A stretch of DNA of 64,000 bases from Anaerocolumna jejuensis DSM 15929 (GTDB lineage: Bacteria > Bacillota > Clostridia > Lachnospirales > Lachnospiraceae), in NCBI RefSeq assembly GCF_900142215.1, contig NZ_FRAC01000011.1:1-64000 (forward strand). The letters are read 5' to 3'. The stretch's first letter is position 1. Every line of letters begins with the position of its first letter. The translations under genes and the position numbers were made by a program. The notes under the pieces were generated by a model that worked only from the letters and a program-made list of their open reading frames with translations, did not search any database and was not told the origin of the DNA. Positions 34,113 to 43,198 of the stretch are shown one piece after another.

Positions 34113-34973
34113 ATGTATCAGAAATCACATTTAAAAAGAACTGCGGTGAATCTGTTGTTTTTACTTCCAGCCATGGCCTTGTTTCTATTTGCGGTTGCGG
34201 TGCCTTTTGTTAAAGGTATCAGGTATTCCTTTACGGATTGGGATGGATTCTCACCGGTTTATCATTACATTGGCTTAAAAAATTACACCAATATTTTAAA
34301 GGACCCGAGTATTGTAAGACCGATTCAAAATTCCGTTTTTTACACAGTAGTAACAGTTATCGTAGATAATGTGTTAGGCTTGCTGGTGGCGATGGCTTTA
34401 AAGAACAACACAAAATTAAACAAAACATTGCGTACATTTGTATTTATGCCCTTTGTAATCAGCCTTGTGCTGACGGGATTTATGTGGAGCTATATGTACA
34501 GTGACGTATTATATAAAATTTTCGGCATAAAGAGCTTATTGGGAAATGCCAAAACAGTTATGCTGGGCGTCTGCATTATGGGCGTCTGGAGAGATACCGG
34601 ATATTCCATGTTAATCTATCTGGCAGGGCTTCAGGGGATTGACGAAGGCTATTACGAAGCTGCCAAGATTGACGGAGCAGGAGCCTTTAAACGGTTTACC
34701 AACATCACCCTTCCTTTACTGGCGCCTGCCATAACCATTAATATTACCCTATTCCTGGGATGGGGCTTAAAGGTATTTGATTATGTTATGGCTGCTACCA
34801 ACGGCGGCCCGGGAAGAGCCTCGGAGACTATGGCACTTTATGTATATAATTACACCTTCCCCTATAACCGGGCGGGATACGGGCAGGCAGCCGCCATATT
34901 GATGATGTTTGCCATATTCATTGTAACCGGTGTGATTACGACACTGTTAAGAAAGCGGGAGGTGGACATGTAA
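34113..34973 (+). CDS. ABC sugar permease 1 (MalF/LacF type)
   Basis: A 286-aa inner-membrane permease with six membrane segments. The EAA loop EAAKIDGAGAFKRFTNITLPLL contacts the ATPase. I choose the ATG at 34113 (MYQKSHLKR, GGGAGT five bases upstream) over earlier starts. Its stop codon overlaps the next start by one base (TAATG), so translation is coupled. Confidence 0.92.
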   Translation: MYQKSHLKRTAVNLLFLLPAMALFLFAVAVPFVKGIRYSFTDWDGFSPVYHYIGLKNYTNILKDPSIVRPIQNSVFYTVVTVIVDNVLGLLVAMALKNNTKLNKTLRTFVFMPFVISLVLTGFMWSYMYSDVLYKIFGIKSLLGNAKTVMLGVCIMGVWRDTGYSMLIYLAGLQGIDEGYYEAAKIDGAGAFKRFTNITLPLLAPAITINITLFLGWGLKVFDYVMAATNGGPGRASETMALYVYNYTFPYNRAGYGQAAAILMMFAIFIVTGVITTLLRKREVDM

Positions 34974-35800
34974 TGGGAAAAGAACTGAAAACAGCCGCAG
35001 CTTCTCTTGGAAAGATTGCAATGGCATTGGTCTTCCTGGCTCCGTTTTACATTGCTGTTGTATACGCAGTAAAATCTCCGGAGGAAAAAGCAAGAACAGG
35101 CCTTGCATTTCCAACTGGCATACATTGGGAGAATTTCACCGAAGCAATCAGAGTGTCTAATTTCTGGAATGCAACAAAAAACAGCCTTATCGTGACAGTC
35201 TTCAGTGTGGCCTTGCTGATGATAGCCTGCAGTATGGCAGCCTATGTAATCGCCAGAAATATGCACTCCAGATTCTATCAATGCATTTATTATATATTTC
35301 TGGGAGCCATTCTTTTATCCTTCCAGGTAGTTATGCTTCCTCTTTATGTTCAGCTGAAAGGTACGGGAATGCTTAACAGCAGGCTGGGGCTTATATTAAC
35401 CATCAGCGGCTTCCAGCTGGCATATAATGTATTTGTTTACGTAGGGTTTATCAGGAGTATCCCCATACAAATGGAAGAGGCTGCCTTTATTGACGGTGCC
35501 GGCAGGTTACGGACCTTTTGGAGTATTGTTTTCCCCCTGCTAAAGCCTATCGTTTCCTCGACCCTGATACTGAATGCCCTGGCTGTATGGAATGATTTTC
35601 AGATTTCCCTGATTATCGCACAAAAGGAGGCTGTCAGAACAATTCCTCTGACCCAGTATTTCTTCTTCGGACAATACAGTATTAAGTTAAATATGGCATT
35701 TGCCGCCTTTGTTCTGGCGATGATTCCGATTATTATATTATATCTGGTCATGCAAAGATATATTATCAGCGGTGTTATGGCGGGGGCGGTAAAGGGATAA
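34973..35800 (+). CDS. ABC sugar permease 2 (MalG/LacG type)
   Basis: A 275-aa permease with six membrane segments; the EAA motif reads MEEAAFIDGAGRLRTFWSIVFPLLKP. It forms a heterodimer with permease 1. It lies 70 bp before the fucosidase gene, so the imported sugar is probably a fucosylated oligosaccharide or glycoside. Confidence 0.93.
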   Translation: MGKELKTAAASLGKIAMALVFLAPFYIAVVYAVKSPEEKARTGLAFPTGIHWENFTEAIRVSNFWNATKNSLIVTVFSVALLMIACSMAAYVIARNMHSRFYQCIYYIFLGAILLSFQVVMLPLYVQLKGTGMLNSRLGLILTISGFQLAYNVFVYVGFIRSIPIQMEEAAFIDGAGRLRTFWSIVFPLLKPIVSSTLILNALAVWNDFQISLIIAQKEAVRTIPLTQYFFFGQYSIKLNMAFAAFVLAMIPIIILYLVMQRYIISGVMAGAVKG

Positions 35801-35870
35801 AAAAATTGAGCGTATTAAAACAAACTGGATTATTCGACTGGATTAACGAATATTCAGGAAAGGAGTTATT

Positions 35871-36881
35871 ATGCTAAGAGACAGCAATAATAAAATTATA
35901 ATGGAACCATCCACAGAGCCCAATGAAGCTCAGAAAAGGCAGATTGCCAGAAAATATGGGATGTTTCTTCACTTCGGTATAAATACCTTCGGCAATGTGG
36001 AGTGGTCGGATGGAAAGATTCCCATAGAAAGCTACCAGCCGGCTGCAATCGATGCGGAACAATGGGTCAGAACGGCCTATGAAGCCGGCATGAATTTCGT
36101 GATTCTGATAACCAAGCACCATGACGGCTTCTGCCTGTGGGATACGGATACGACAAGGTACAGTGTTAAATACAGTCCAAACACGGCAGATGTGGTAAAA
36201 GAAGTGTCTGAGGCCTGCAAAAAATATGGCCTGAGCTTCGGCTTATATTATTCCCTGTGGGATGAGCATGAACCGTCTTTTGCAGATAATTTTGACAGGG
36301 GCTATATCAATTATATGCTAAAGCAGCTGGAAGAACTGATGGATGGCAGATATGGTGAAGTCGTTGAGTTATGGATGGACGGGCCCTGGAAGAAGCTGTG
36401 CCCCCAGTGGCGTTATGAGCTGATTTATGATCTGGTGAAAAGGCTGCAGCCCCAGTGCCAGATAGGCATTAACCATACAATTGGGGAGCCTGGCCTTGGT
36501 GACCCGGACGAGCGTTATCTTCCGAAAAATTATCAGTTATATGACCCAATCAGAAATTACCCTTCGGATTTCAGGCTATGGGACCCCCATATCTGCAGAA
36601 AGGATGATCCTAAGATCTATACCTGTGAAGGAAAGAATTACTATATGCCCTTTGAACAGACCATCTGCTCAAGAGACGGTTTCAGCTGGTTCTATTCCGA
36701 TCAATATGAGGAAAAACCGTTAATTGATAAGAATTATATAGCGGATTGCTACAGGCAGGTAACAGCCCAGGATAATCTGATGGTGGTGAACCTCCCCCCT
36801 GACACCCGGGGAAGGTTATCGGAAAGAGATGTACAAAATATCATGGATGTGGCTGACATACTGGGTATCCGGAGAAAATAG
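35871..36881 (+). CDS. GH29 alpha-L-fucosidase (short, intracellular)
   Basis: A 336-aa glycoside hydrolase that releases L-fucose by a retaining mechanism. The catalytic (beta/alpha)8 barrel has MFLHFGINTFGNVEW, TKHHDGFCLWDT and the nucleophile region VVELWMDGPW (D170). It lacks a signal peptide and the C-terminal beta-sandwich found in longer GH29 enzymes, so it should act on imported oligosaccharides in the cytoplasm. AAAGGAG Shine-Dalgarno. Probably the last gene of the transporter operon. The acid/base residue cannot be fixed from sequence alone. Confidence 0.9.
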   Translation: MLRDSNNKIIMEPSTEPNEAQKRQIARKYGMFLHFGINTFGNVEWSDGKIPIESYQPAAIDAEQWVRTAYEAGMNFVILITKHHDGFCLWDTDTTRYSVKYSPNTADVVKEVSEACKKYGLSFGLYYSLWDEHEPSFADNFDRGYINYMLKQLEELMDGRYGEVVELWMDGPWKKLCPQWRYELIYDLVKRLQPQCQIGINHTIGEPGLGDPDERYLPKNYQLYDPIRNYPSDFRLWDPHICRKDDPKIYTCEGKNYYMPFEQTICSRDGFSWFYSDQYEEKPLIDKNYIADCYRQVTAQDNLMVVNLPPDTRGRLSERDVQNIMDVADILGIRRK

Positions 36882-36963
36882 AGAGATTTGGAATAGCAGT
36901 GATGCTGTAATTAAAAATATAGGGTTATAAATTGAAAAGGTAAAAGTAAAAAGGTAAAAGTAA

Positions 36964-37010
36964 AAAGGGATTGCCCCGCAAAGTAGTTAGTGGGCAGTCC
37001 CTTTTTATAC
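36964..37010 (+). terminator. Terminator of the fucosidase operon
   Basis: AAAGGGATTGCCC pairs with GGGCAGTCCCTTT (one mismatch), followed by TTATAC. A direct repeat AAAAGGTAAAAGTAAA (twice, 36935-36965) precedes it. The rest of the gap 36882-37254 holds a 26-codon frame (about 37030-37112, KKKLELGTEEWLDKMELYGF...) that looks like the end of a lost gene. Confidence 0.85.
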
Positions 37011-37254
37011 GAAAATAAACCCTGTGGTTCAAATAAAAAGAAACTTGAATTAGGTACCGAGGAGTGGTTGGATAAAATGGAATTGTACGGATTTATTAAG
37101 GAAAAGATATAATGGGATTTTATAGAATTTAACTAGTAGAAAAGGTAGAAAATTTCTGGAAAGTTTTATATAATTAATACAAACCACACAAAAAAATTTA
37201 TGATACTCCATTATCGGTTGAAATAACTTGTTAAGAAAGGGAAGGAGAGAATAA

Positions 37255-37593
37255 ATGACAGAAGAGGTTTGTAACTGTCTGGATAAGTTTGAGGAACAAA
37301 CCAGACAGCGTTTTCACAAGCTTTATGTACTTATCTATGAAAGCACCTCCCAAAGTATCAATGAGAAGTTATGGGCTAAGCTGCCGTCCTTTTACGTGAA
37401 GAATAATTTTATTCGCATTATTCCATTTAAGGACCATATTAATATAGAAGCAAAGGCAGTCCTTTCTCGTAAGGGTGAATTAGGGGAATATAAGATAACG
37501 CCAAAGGGCATGCTGCAAATTTATCATAACCAGGCAATTCCGGAGGAGATTTTGAAAGCAATCTTTCGAGAAACCTTGGAGCAGAAATTTTAA
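37255..37593 (+). CDS. DUF1801 (YdhG-like) protein
   Basis: A 112-aa soluble protein. The stretch KLYVLIYEST...LWAKLPSFYVKNNFIRIIPFKDHINIEA is characteristic of the DUF1801/YdhG_co fold. Members have been linked to iron binding (frataxin-like Fra in Bacillus), but no function can be claimed here. It lies 39 bp before a methyltransferase gene. GAAGGAGAG Shine-Dalgarno. Confidence 0.72.
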   Translation: MTEEVCNCLDKFEEQTRQRFHKLYVLIYESTSQSINEKLWAKLPSFYVKNNFIRIIPFKDHINIEAKAVLSRKGELGEYKITPKGMLQIYHNQAIPEEILKAIFRETLEQKF

Positions 37594-37632
37594 AAGGTAT
37601 TAGAAATTATCTTAAAGGAGGAATAAAGGTCA

Positions 37633-38244
37633 ATGAGTGAAATATTTAAACAAATACCACTGTACCGCTTTATTTCATATTGTGATGATACCGGACTGGA
37701 TAAAACGGTATTGGATTGCGGAGCCGGAGGAGACTGTCCGCCCTTAAGCTTATTTTCAGAATATGGATACCTTACCCAAGGAATTGAATTTAGTACAAGC
37801 CAGCTTGAAGAAGCGGAAAAGTATGCAAAAAAGAAGAACCAGAACTTGAATATTGAACAGGGTGATATGAGAAAACTAAAGTTTGCCGATGAAACATTCA
37901 GCTTTGTTTATTCATATAACTCAGTGTTTCATATGAAAAAGGAGGAAGTTTTAAAGTCCGTCAACGAAATGAAACGGGTATTAAAAAAAGACGGACTGTT
38001 TTTTGTTAACTTTCTCACGGTAAAGGATTTTCGGTGCGGTCAGGGCGGCAACCTGGGAGATAATCAATATGAACAGCTGGACGATAATATGCCGGTTATA
38101 CATTCGTATTATGAGGAAGAGGAAGCGGACGTCTATTTTAAAGATATGAAGATATTGTTCAAGGAGACCCGGGTGGTGGAAAGAATATTCGAAGGAATAC
38201 CCATCCGCCAGGGCTTTGTTGATTATATCGCGGTGAAACGATAG
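37633..38244 (+). CDS. SAM-dependent methyltransferase
   Basis: A 203-aa class I methyltransferase. Motif I is modified (VLDCGAGGDCPPLSLFSEYGY). GIEFSTSQLEEAEKYA and IEQGDMRKLKF follow, then FSFVYSYNSVFHM (motif IV region). The substrate is unknown; a small molecule is likely. AAAGGAGG Shine-Dalgarno. It lies between the DUF1801 gene and a phosphatase gene on the same strand. Confidence 0.83.
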   Translation: MSEIFKQIPLYRFISYCDDTGLDKTVLDCGAGGDCPPLSLFSEYGYLTQGIEFSTSQLEEAEKYAKKKNQNLNIEQGDMRKLKFADETFSFVYSYNSVFHMKKEEVLKSVNEMKRVLKKDGLFFVNFLTVKDFRCGQGGNLGDNQYEQLDDNMPVIHSYYEEEEADVYFKDMKILFKETRVVERIFEGIPIRQGFVDYIAVKR

Positions 38245-38290
38245 AGGTTTTGCCTATACAAAAGACTAACTGCTCGTGAAAGGAGGCTCT

Positions 38291-38848
38291 ATGAAAATTA
38301 TATTTGTAAGACATGGGGAGCCGGATAAAACTTATGTGGATGAAAAGGGCTTTATTGGACTGGGAAGGGATATGGCTCCGTTGACAGATACGGGAATTGC
38401 CCAGGCGAAGGAAGCTTCTGGCAGTCCATTATTGCATGGAGGACAGATCATTATTTCCTCCCCCTATACACGGGCCTTATATACTGCGGCTATCATATCC
38501 AAAAATATTGGACTTGACATCCTTGTTGAAGTTGATTTACATGAATTCTTTCCGGATAAGACATTTATGGTAAAGGGCGAGGAAGAGAATTCATTGCTGC
38601 ATCAGGATTTTATAAAATGCATGGGTGAATATCCAAAGGGTGAGACCAGAAAGTGGGAAACAATATCGGAAATCATACTGCGTACCAAGCCTGTAATGGA
38701 TAAGTATTATGATTTGGGGTATGAAAAGATTATTGTTGTTGCTCATGGGGGTGTCATCAGAAGGTATACAGGCATAGGAGTGATAGCATACGGAGGAGTC
38801 CTGGAGATGGAGTATGACAAGAATTTTCAATGCTATGGCTGGGTGTAA
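38291..38848 (+). CDS. Histidine phosphatase (phosphoglycerate-mutase-like)
   Basis: A 185-aa member of the histidine phosphatase family. The catalytic RHGEPD lies at residues 7-12, ISSPYTRALYTA carries the second arginine and VVAHGGVIR the second histidine. These enzymes dephosphorylate small metabolites; the substrate is open. The ATG at 38291 has a perfect AAAGGAGG; an upstream in-frame GTG overlaps it and is not used. Confidence 0.87.
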   Translation: MKIIFVRHGEPDKTYVDEKGFIGLGRDMAPLTDTGIAQAKEASGSPLLHGGQIIISSPYTRALYTAAIISKNIGLDILVEVDLHEFFPDKTFMVKGEEENSLLHQDFIKCMGEYPKGETRKWETISEIILRTKPVMDKYYDLGYEKIIVVAHGGVIRRYTGIGVIAYGGVLEMEYDKNFQCYGWV

Positions 38849-39141
38849 AAGCATTGAAAACATTAAAACAGCATGTCTGATATGATAATTATTCAAGTAA
38901 ATATTCACACAGCTGCAGGCTCCATCTTAGAAGTTTACTATCTGGGATTGGAGCTTTTATTATAGGTTGATTGGTAATGGTGTGACGCATAAAAGGAAAT
39001 ATGACCAGGGTCATAAATATACTTGTGAAATGCATGGATATTATGCAATGATTTTTATAAAAGGAATATGTTAATAAAATGAATAATAATTTTATAAAAA
39101 TGCATATAGATGACATTTTTATTGCAGAAATATATTCTGAG

Positions 39142-39150
39142 TGCTATAAT
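39142..39150 (+). promoter_or_regulatory. Extended -10 promoter of argC
   Basis: TGCTATAAT is a perfect extended -10 (TG-N-TATAAT). A weak TTGCAG lies 17 bp upstream (39122-39127). The leader to the argC ATG is about 117 nt and contains the ARG box. Confidence 0.6.
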
Positions 39151-39218
39151 ACATACTGAAAAATCAATATTAAAGATACAGATATGTTACCGTACATACA
39201 ATGGTAGTATGTTTCAAC

Positions 39219-39236
39219 ATTGAATAATTATACATG
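39219..39236. promoter_or_regulatory. ARG box (ArgR operator) before argC
   Basis: TGAAT-AATT-ATACA matches the ARG-box consensus TGAATWWWWATTCA with one mismatch. It sits 38 bp before the argC ATG. ArgR represses arginine biosynthesis with arginine bound. A second, shorter inverted repeat CATAC/GTATG lies at about 39195-39211. The remainder of 38849-39273 is AT-rich. Confidence 0.6.
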
Positions 39237-39273
39237 TGCAAGAAAAACAGCCCAGTCAGAGGAGGAATCACAG

Positions 39274-40221
39274 ATGAAAACGAAGATTTTTGTGGATGGA
39301 AGTGAAGGAACTACCGGCCTTCGAATACATGAACGCTTTATGAAACGCCAGGATATTGAGCTGCTGACCATATCACCGGAATTAAGAAAGGATGAAGCCG
39401 AAAGGAAGAGGCTTATCAATGCTTCCGATATTACTTTCCTTTGCCTGCCTGATGCGGCTGCGAAGGAATCCGTAGCCATGGTGGAAAATGAGAAGGTAAA
39501 AATTATTGACACCTCTACAGCCCACAGGACGGACAGCGAGTGGGCATATGGTTTCCCGGAGCTTTCCCCGGAGCACAGGGCTAAGATTCAAAAGGGAAAA
39601 CGCATTGCTGTACCCGGCTGCCATGCAACAGGCTTTATCTCTTTGGTGTATCCGTTAATTGCAAAGGGAATTCTTCCTGCCGACTATCCTGTCAGCGGTT
39701 TTTCCCTTACCGGATACAGCGGCGGCGGAAAGAAGATGATTGCAGAATATGAAGAGGAAAACCGTCCGGCCGAATACGATGCGCCCAGAGAATATGCTTT
39801 AAACCAGCAGCATAAGCATTTAAAAGAAATGAAGGTTATAACCGGACTTAAAAGGGAGCCCTTATTCTCACCTATTGTAGCAGATTATTACAGCGGTATG
39901 CTGGTCTCCCTTCCTTTCTATACGGATATGCTGGCAGCAAAGCAGACACCGGAGCTTATTCATGAATTTTTTGCCGACTATTATAAAAATAAGCTATTTA
40001 TAAAGGTCATGCCATTTGGCGGGGAAGCTGAGAAAAAGGGCTTTTTAAGCGGAATTGACTGTTCCGGCTGGGACGGCCTTAAAATCTATGTTACCGGCAA
40101 TGGGGAAAGGGTTGTTTTATCCGCACAGTTTGATAATCTGGGCAAGGGAGCTTCCGGTGCAGCGATTCAATGCCTGAACCTGATGCTTGGCTGCCAGGAG
40201 GAAGAGGGGTTGAATCTATAA
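39274..40221 (+). CDS. argC: N-acetyl-gamma-glutamyl-phosphate reductase (short type)
   Basis: A 315-aa NADPH-dependent enzyme of arginine biosynthesis that reduces N-acetylglutamyl phosphate to the semialdehyde. It is the shorter type-2 form (about 310 aa), with the NADP loop DGSEGTTGLRI near the N-terminus, the catalytic cysteine in VPGCHATGF and the conserved GYSGGGK. The ATG at 39274 follows GAGGAGG; the frame extends upstream to a TTG that overlaps the ARG box. No other arg gene is adjacent. Confidence 0.94.
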   Translation: MKTKIFVDGSEGTTGLRIHERFMKRQDIELLTISPELRKDEAERKRLINASDITFLCLPDAAAKESVAMVENEKVKIIDTSTAHRTDSEWAYGFPELSPEHRAKIQKGKRIAVPGCHATGFISLVYPLIAKGILPADYPVSGFSLTGYSGGGKKMIAEYEEENRPAEYDAPREYALNQQHKHLKEMKVITGLKREPLFSPIVADYYSGMLVSLPFYTDMLAAKQTPELIHEFFADYYKNKLFIKVMPFGGEAEKKGFLSGIDCSGWDGLKIYVTGNGERVVLSAQFDNLGKGASGAAIQCLNLMLGCQEEEGLNL

Positions 40222-40348
40222 AATTCTGTTGCTTTTACGGAAAGTATGTTATGATAGGGGTAATATCTGCTTATGAAAGGATTTCAAAAGTACTGCTGGT
40301 TTGCTCCTGACATGATAAGAAAATCCTTTTTATTAGAAAGGAAAAGAA

Positions 40349-40717
40349 ATGGAAAAGAAAAATACGGCCCGTTCCAATAGCAAAGTGCATCCACATATTA
40401 TGGAGGACGGTACCACCTGCGTCCACAGCCATGAGGATGGTACGGAACATAAGCACAGCCATCAAAATACAAAGGCGGTATTAAACCGTCTGTCCCGTGC
40501 ATCAGGCCATCTTGAGTCCGTTAAACGTATGATAGAAGACGGAAAGGATTGCAGTGAGGTGCTTATTCAGCTTTCTGCTGTAATTGCTGCCCTTAACAGT
40601 ACGGGTAAGATAATACTGGAAGACCATATACAGAACTGCATTGTGGATGCTATTGAGTCAGGGGATAATAAATCCATCGAGAACCTGAATAAAGCCATAG
40701 ACAGATTTATTAAATAA
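40349..40717 (+). CDS. CsoR/RcnR-family metal-responsive repressor, His-rich N-terminus
   Basis: A 122-aa all-helical DNA-binding protein. The family ligand positions read C68 (GKDCSEV), H93 and C97 (EDHIQNC), the Cys-His-Cys set of Cu(I)-sensing CsoR. The first 40 residues add seven histidines and one cysteine (HPH, CVHSHEDGTEHKHSH), as in Ni/Co sensors of the RcnR/InrS kind. It is located just before the CbiMQO metal importer, so Ni or Co sensing is plausible. AAAGGAAAAG Shine-Dalgarno. Confidence 0.85.
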   Translation: MEKKNTARSNSKVHPHIMEDGTTCVHSHEDGTEHKHSHQNTKAVLNRLSRASGHLESVKRMIEDGKDCSEVLIQLSAVIAALNSTGKIILEDHIQNCIVDAIESGDNKSIENLNKAIDRFIK

Positions 40718-40759
40718 ATAAGACGAACATTTACTGCAAATATTAAAGTGCAGTCTTAC

Positions 40760-40790
40760 AATATGCCCCTATCCCCATCCGGGGCATATT
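40760..40790 (+). terminator. Hairpin after the CsoR-like gene
   Basis: AATATGCCCC / GGGGCATATT, perfect 10-bp stem with an 11-base C-rich loop, followed by ATATTT. Likely a weak terminator. Confidence 0.55.
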
Positions 40791-40881
40791 ATATTTCCAA
40801 ATATCTTAATTCTGGAATTTTACCTCCCGGAATACCTTTAAATACCAATCTGAATTGCTCTTATTTTTTTCTCTAAAATAT

Positions 40882-40922
40882 CCCCCCCACAGGCTTGTTT
40901 TCTGCCGGAAGTCCGCTATAAT
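40882..40922 (+). promoter_or_regulatory. cbiM promoter with adjacent C7 tract
   Basis: TTGTTT (40895-40900), 16 bp, perfect TATAAT (40917-40922). Directly upstream lies ATAT-CCCCCCC-AC (40878-40890). G/C tracts flanked by A/T are the recognition element of CsoR/RcnR-family repressors, so this is a candidate operator for the neighbouring repressor (inference). A perfect TTGAAAAA/TTTTTCAA hairpin follows at 40932-40956. No cobalamin or NiCo riboswitch was recognised. Confidence 0.45.
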
Positions 40923-40964
40923 TCAGATAGATTGAAAAATGCGGAGCGTTTTTCAAATTTCTAT

Positions 40965-41001
40965 TTAAGCAGTATCGCAAGTAAACTTGCGATTTGCATG
41001 G
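40965..41001. repeat. Dispersed hairpin repeat in the cbiM leader
   Basis: TAAGCAGTATCGCAAG-TAAA-CTTGCGATTTGCATGG: a perfect ATCGCAAG/CTTGCGAT stem. The same framework occurs at 12600-12630, 12676-12712 and 43199-43232. It lies 44 bp before the cbiM ATG. Confidence 0.7.
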
Positions 41002-41044
41002 GGATAGATTAATCGATTAATAAACACAAAGGAGATTATCAGTT

Positions 41045-42043
41045 ATGCATATGGCAGATGCTCTGATTGCACCCGCTGTTGCGGCAACGATGTATGCTGC
41101 TTCCGGTGCGACAACGGCCTTCTCGATTAAAAGGGTGAGGCTTGAAAATGATCCTAAGAAAATACCGACCATGGGTATTATGTCAGCGTTTGTTTTTGCT
41201 GCCCAGATGATTAATTTTACCATCCCAGGCACCGGTTCCAGCGGCCATTTATGCGGAGGGCTGCTCTTATCCATATTATTGGGACCTTACGCAGGGTTTC
41301 TTTCCATGGTATCAGTTCTTCTGATACAATGCCTGCTGTTTGCGGACGGAGGTTTATTAGCCCTTGGCGCTAACATATGGAATATGGCCTTTTACGGATG
41401 CTTTGTAGGATATCTTTTAATCTATCGTCCTCTGACGAAAAAGACTTTCAATCGAAAAAGAATTATGATAGCATCTGTTTTAGGAAGTGTTATAAGCTTG
41501 CAGCTGGGGGCCTTCAGCGTGACATTGGAAACATTACTTTCCGGCATTACGGCACTTTCCTTTGGACAGTTTTTAGCACTGATGCAGCCGATTCACCTTG
41601 CCATTGGTACGGTAGAGGGACTGATTACGGGAACGGTGGTTATCTTCCTGTATAATACGAGACCGGAGCTTCTTAAAAAGGATGCGCCGGAAGGAAAATT
41701 CAGCTTTCAAAAGGTCATGGTGATTCTTGGCATAGCAGTATTTTTAATTGGTGGCGGCTTATCCCTAGCGGCATCAAAAAATCCCGACGGCCTTGAATGG
41801 TCGATTGAAAAAATCACAGGCAATACCGAAGTAGATACAAAAGATAAATATGCAGATACGGTTGAGACAGCAGCCAAGGTACAGGAAAAAACCGCACTCT
41901 TACCGGATTATTCCTTCCCGGACAGCAGTTCTCCGGCCGGAACCTCATTTTCCGGAATAATCGGGGCAGCAATCGTGGCGGCTCTTACCATCGGATGCAG
42001 TGTATTATTTAAAATGTTCCGGAAAAAAGATAGTACTACATAG
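41045..42043 (+). CDS. cbiM: Ni/Co ECF transporter S component CbiM fused to a PDGLE (CbiN-like) domain
   Basis: 332 aa. Residues 1-215 are CbiM/NikM with about six membrane segments, the N-terminal MHMADA (His2 and the free amino terminus bind the metal) and GSSGHLCGG (H68). Residues about 230-325 form the CbiN-like domain: a membrane segment, NPDGLEWSIEK, and a final membrane segment (SGIIGAAIVAALTIGCSVLF). The fusion, like NikMN, replaces a separate CbiN. It takes up Ni2+ or Co2+; which one cannot be told. AAAGGAG Shine-Dalgarno. Confidence 0.92.
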   Translation: MHMADALIAPAVAATMYAASGATTAFSIKRVRLENDPKKIPTMGIMSAFVFAAQMINFTIPGTGSSGHLCGGLLLSILLGPYAGFLSMVSVLLIQCLLFADGGLLALGANIWNMAFYGCFVGYLLIYRPLTKKTFNRKRIMIASVLGSVISLQLGAFSVTLETLLSGITALSFGQFLALMQPIHLAIGTVEGLITGTVVIFLYNTRPELLKKDAPEGKFSFQKVMVILGIAVFLIGGGLSLAASKNPDGLEWSIEKITGNTEVDTKDKYADTVETAAKVQEKTALLPDYSFPDSSSPAGTSFSGIIGAAIVAALTIGCSVLFKMFRKKDSTT

Positions 42044-42094
42044 ACTTATCCTTAATAATTGAAAAAGTATGTCATGTATATTGAATAGTTACTA

Positions 42095-42145
42095 ATCCTC
42101 AGCCCAATCTTGCGGCGCGTTGGGAAGGTATGAAAGTTAGTGTGA
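42095..42145. repeat. Dispersed 51-bp repeat, copy 2
   Basis: About 80% identical by eye to 4403-4454 (same CCCAATCTT...TGGG hairpin and GTTAGTGTGA end). Here it is followed by TACCCGAATCGAAATTT, which resembles the right end of the MITE-like element at 45943 and 49571. Confidence 0.6.
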
Positions 42146-42286
42146 TACCCGAATCGAAATTTATTTTTCAAGATAGCAGGTTTAATTAGGAAGGCGGATT
42201 CTTCATAGAGGGGAACTGCCTTCCTATTCATGCATCATATAGAAATCCATCATTCAAGATATGCTATTTACGAAAGGAGCTACACT

Positions 42287-43069
42287 ATGGCTAAAATTAC
42301 GGATGCTATATTTGCAGTCCATGAATTGGAGGAAATGGCAGAAAGAAAGCTTGAGGTTAACAGGGTGCACCCTTTGGTAAAGCTTGTCGTTACCTTAACA
42401 TATATGATAATAGTAGTATCTTTTCATAAATATAATATTTTGGGTCTGCTTCCGTTTATTCTATATCCCTTACTTCTCCTAAAGCTGTCTGACATTCCGG
42501 TCATGACCTGCCTGCAAAAAATAAAAGGACTGCTTCCCCTGCTTTTATTTATAGGGATTTTCAATCCTATATTTGACAGAGCACCACTTGTGTATATGGG
42601 CAGTCTTGGAATATCCGGAGGTGTTATTTCCATGATTACCTTGTTCCTGAAGGGGATGTATTGTATAGCAGCCTCTTTTCTTTTAATTTCTACTACGGGG
42701 ATTGACGGTATTTGTTATGCCTTAAGGCTTTTGCATGTGCCCAACATACTGGTAACACAGCTATTGCTTACCTACCGTTATATTACGGTACTTATGGCGG
42801 AAGCCAACGGGGTATACCAGGCCTATTCCTTAAGGGCACCGGGAGAGAAAGGGGTAAAATATAAGATATGGGGCTCTCTTCTGGGGCAGTTGTTGCTTCG
42901 CTCCATCGACAGAGCGGGAAATCTATATGAAAGTATGCTGCTGCGTGGATTTAACGGAGAATTTACTTATATAAAGAGAACAAAGGCACGGGGACAGGAT
43001 TATGTCTATCTTATTGTGTGGCTTGGAATGTTTGCTGTGCTTTATGTTGGCATAAAGCTGTTAATTTAG
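42287..43069 (+). CDS. cbiQ: ECF transporter transmembrane T component CbiQ
   Basis: A 260-aa membrane protein with five to six segments that couples the ATPase to CbiM. It starts MAKITDAIFAVHELEEMA, and the cytoplasmic coupling helices carry the Ala-Arg-Gly type motifs (YSLRAPGEKG, SMLLRGFNGEF). The ATG at 42287 follows AAAGGAG; the frame is open further upstream without support. It lies between cbiM and cbiO. Confidence 0.92.
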   Translation: MAKITDAIFAVHELEEMAERKLEVNRVHPLVKLVVTLTYMIIVVSFHKYNILGLLPFILYPLLLLKLSDIPVMTCLQKIKGLLPLLLFIGIFNPIFDRAPLVYMGSLGISGGVISMITLFLKGMYCIAASFLLISTTGIDGICYALRLLHVPNILVTQLLLTYRYITVLMAEANGVYQAYSLRAPGEKGVKYKIWGSLLGQLLLRSIDRAGNLYESMLLRGFNGEFTYIKRTKARGQDYVYLIVWLGMFAVLYVGIKLLI

Positions 43070-43198
43070 GGAAAGACTTCCAGCATTGTCTGGGATGCAT
43101 TATTTTTGTGATGCCAAAAAGAGGCATTGGGAAGAGTGAAAGGAAAAATCATTTTGAAAGGATGCCACTTACAGATTCTTTCACTCGTTTTATTTTGT

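Noticed and set aside
37021..37112. 26-codon frame ending GTEEWLDKMELYGFIKEKI
   Set aside because: It reads like the end of a helical protein but lacks a start and ribosome-binding site; at most a gene remnant, so only mentioned with the neighbouring terminator.
40718..41044. Cobalamin or NiCo riboswitch before cbiM
   Set aside because: The two hairpins seen are a simple TTGAAAAA stem and a dispersed repeat; none of the conserved riboswitch core boxes was recognised.
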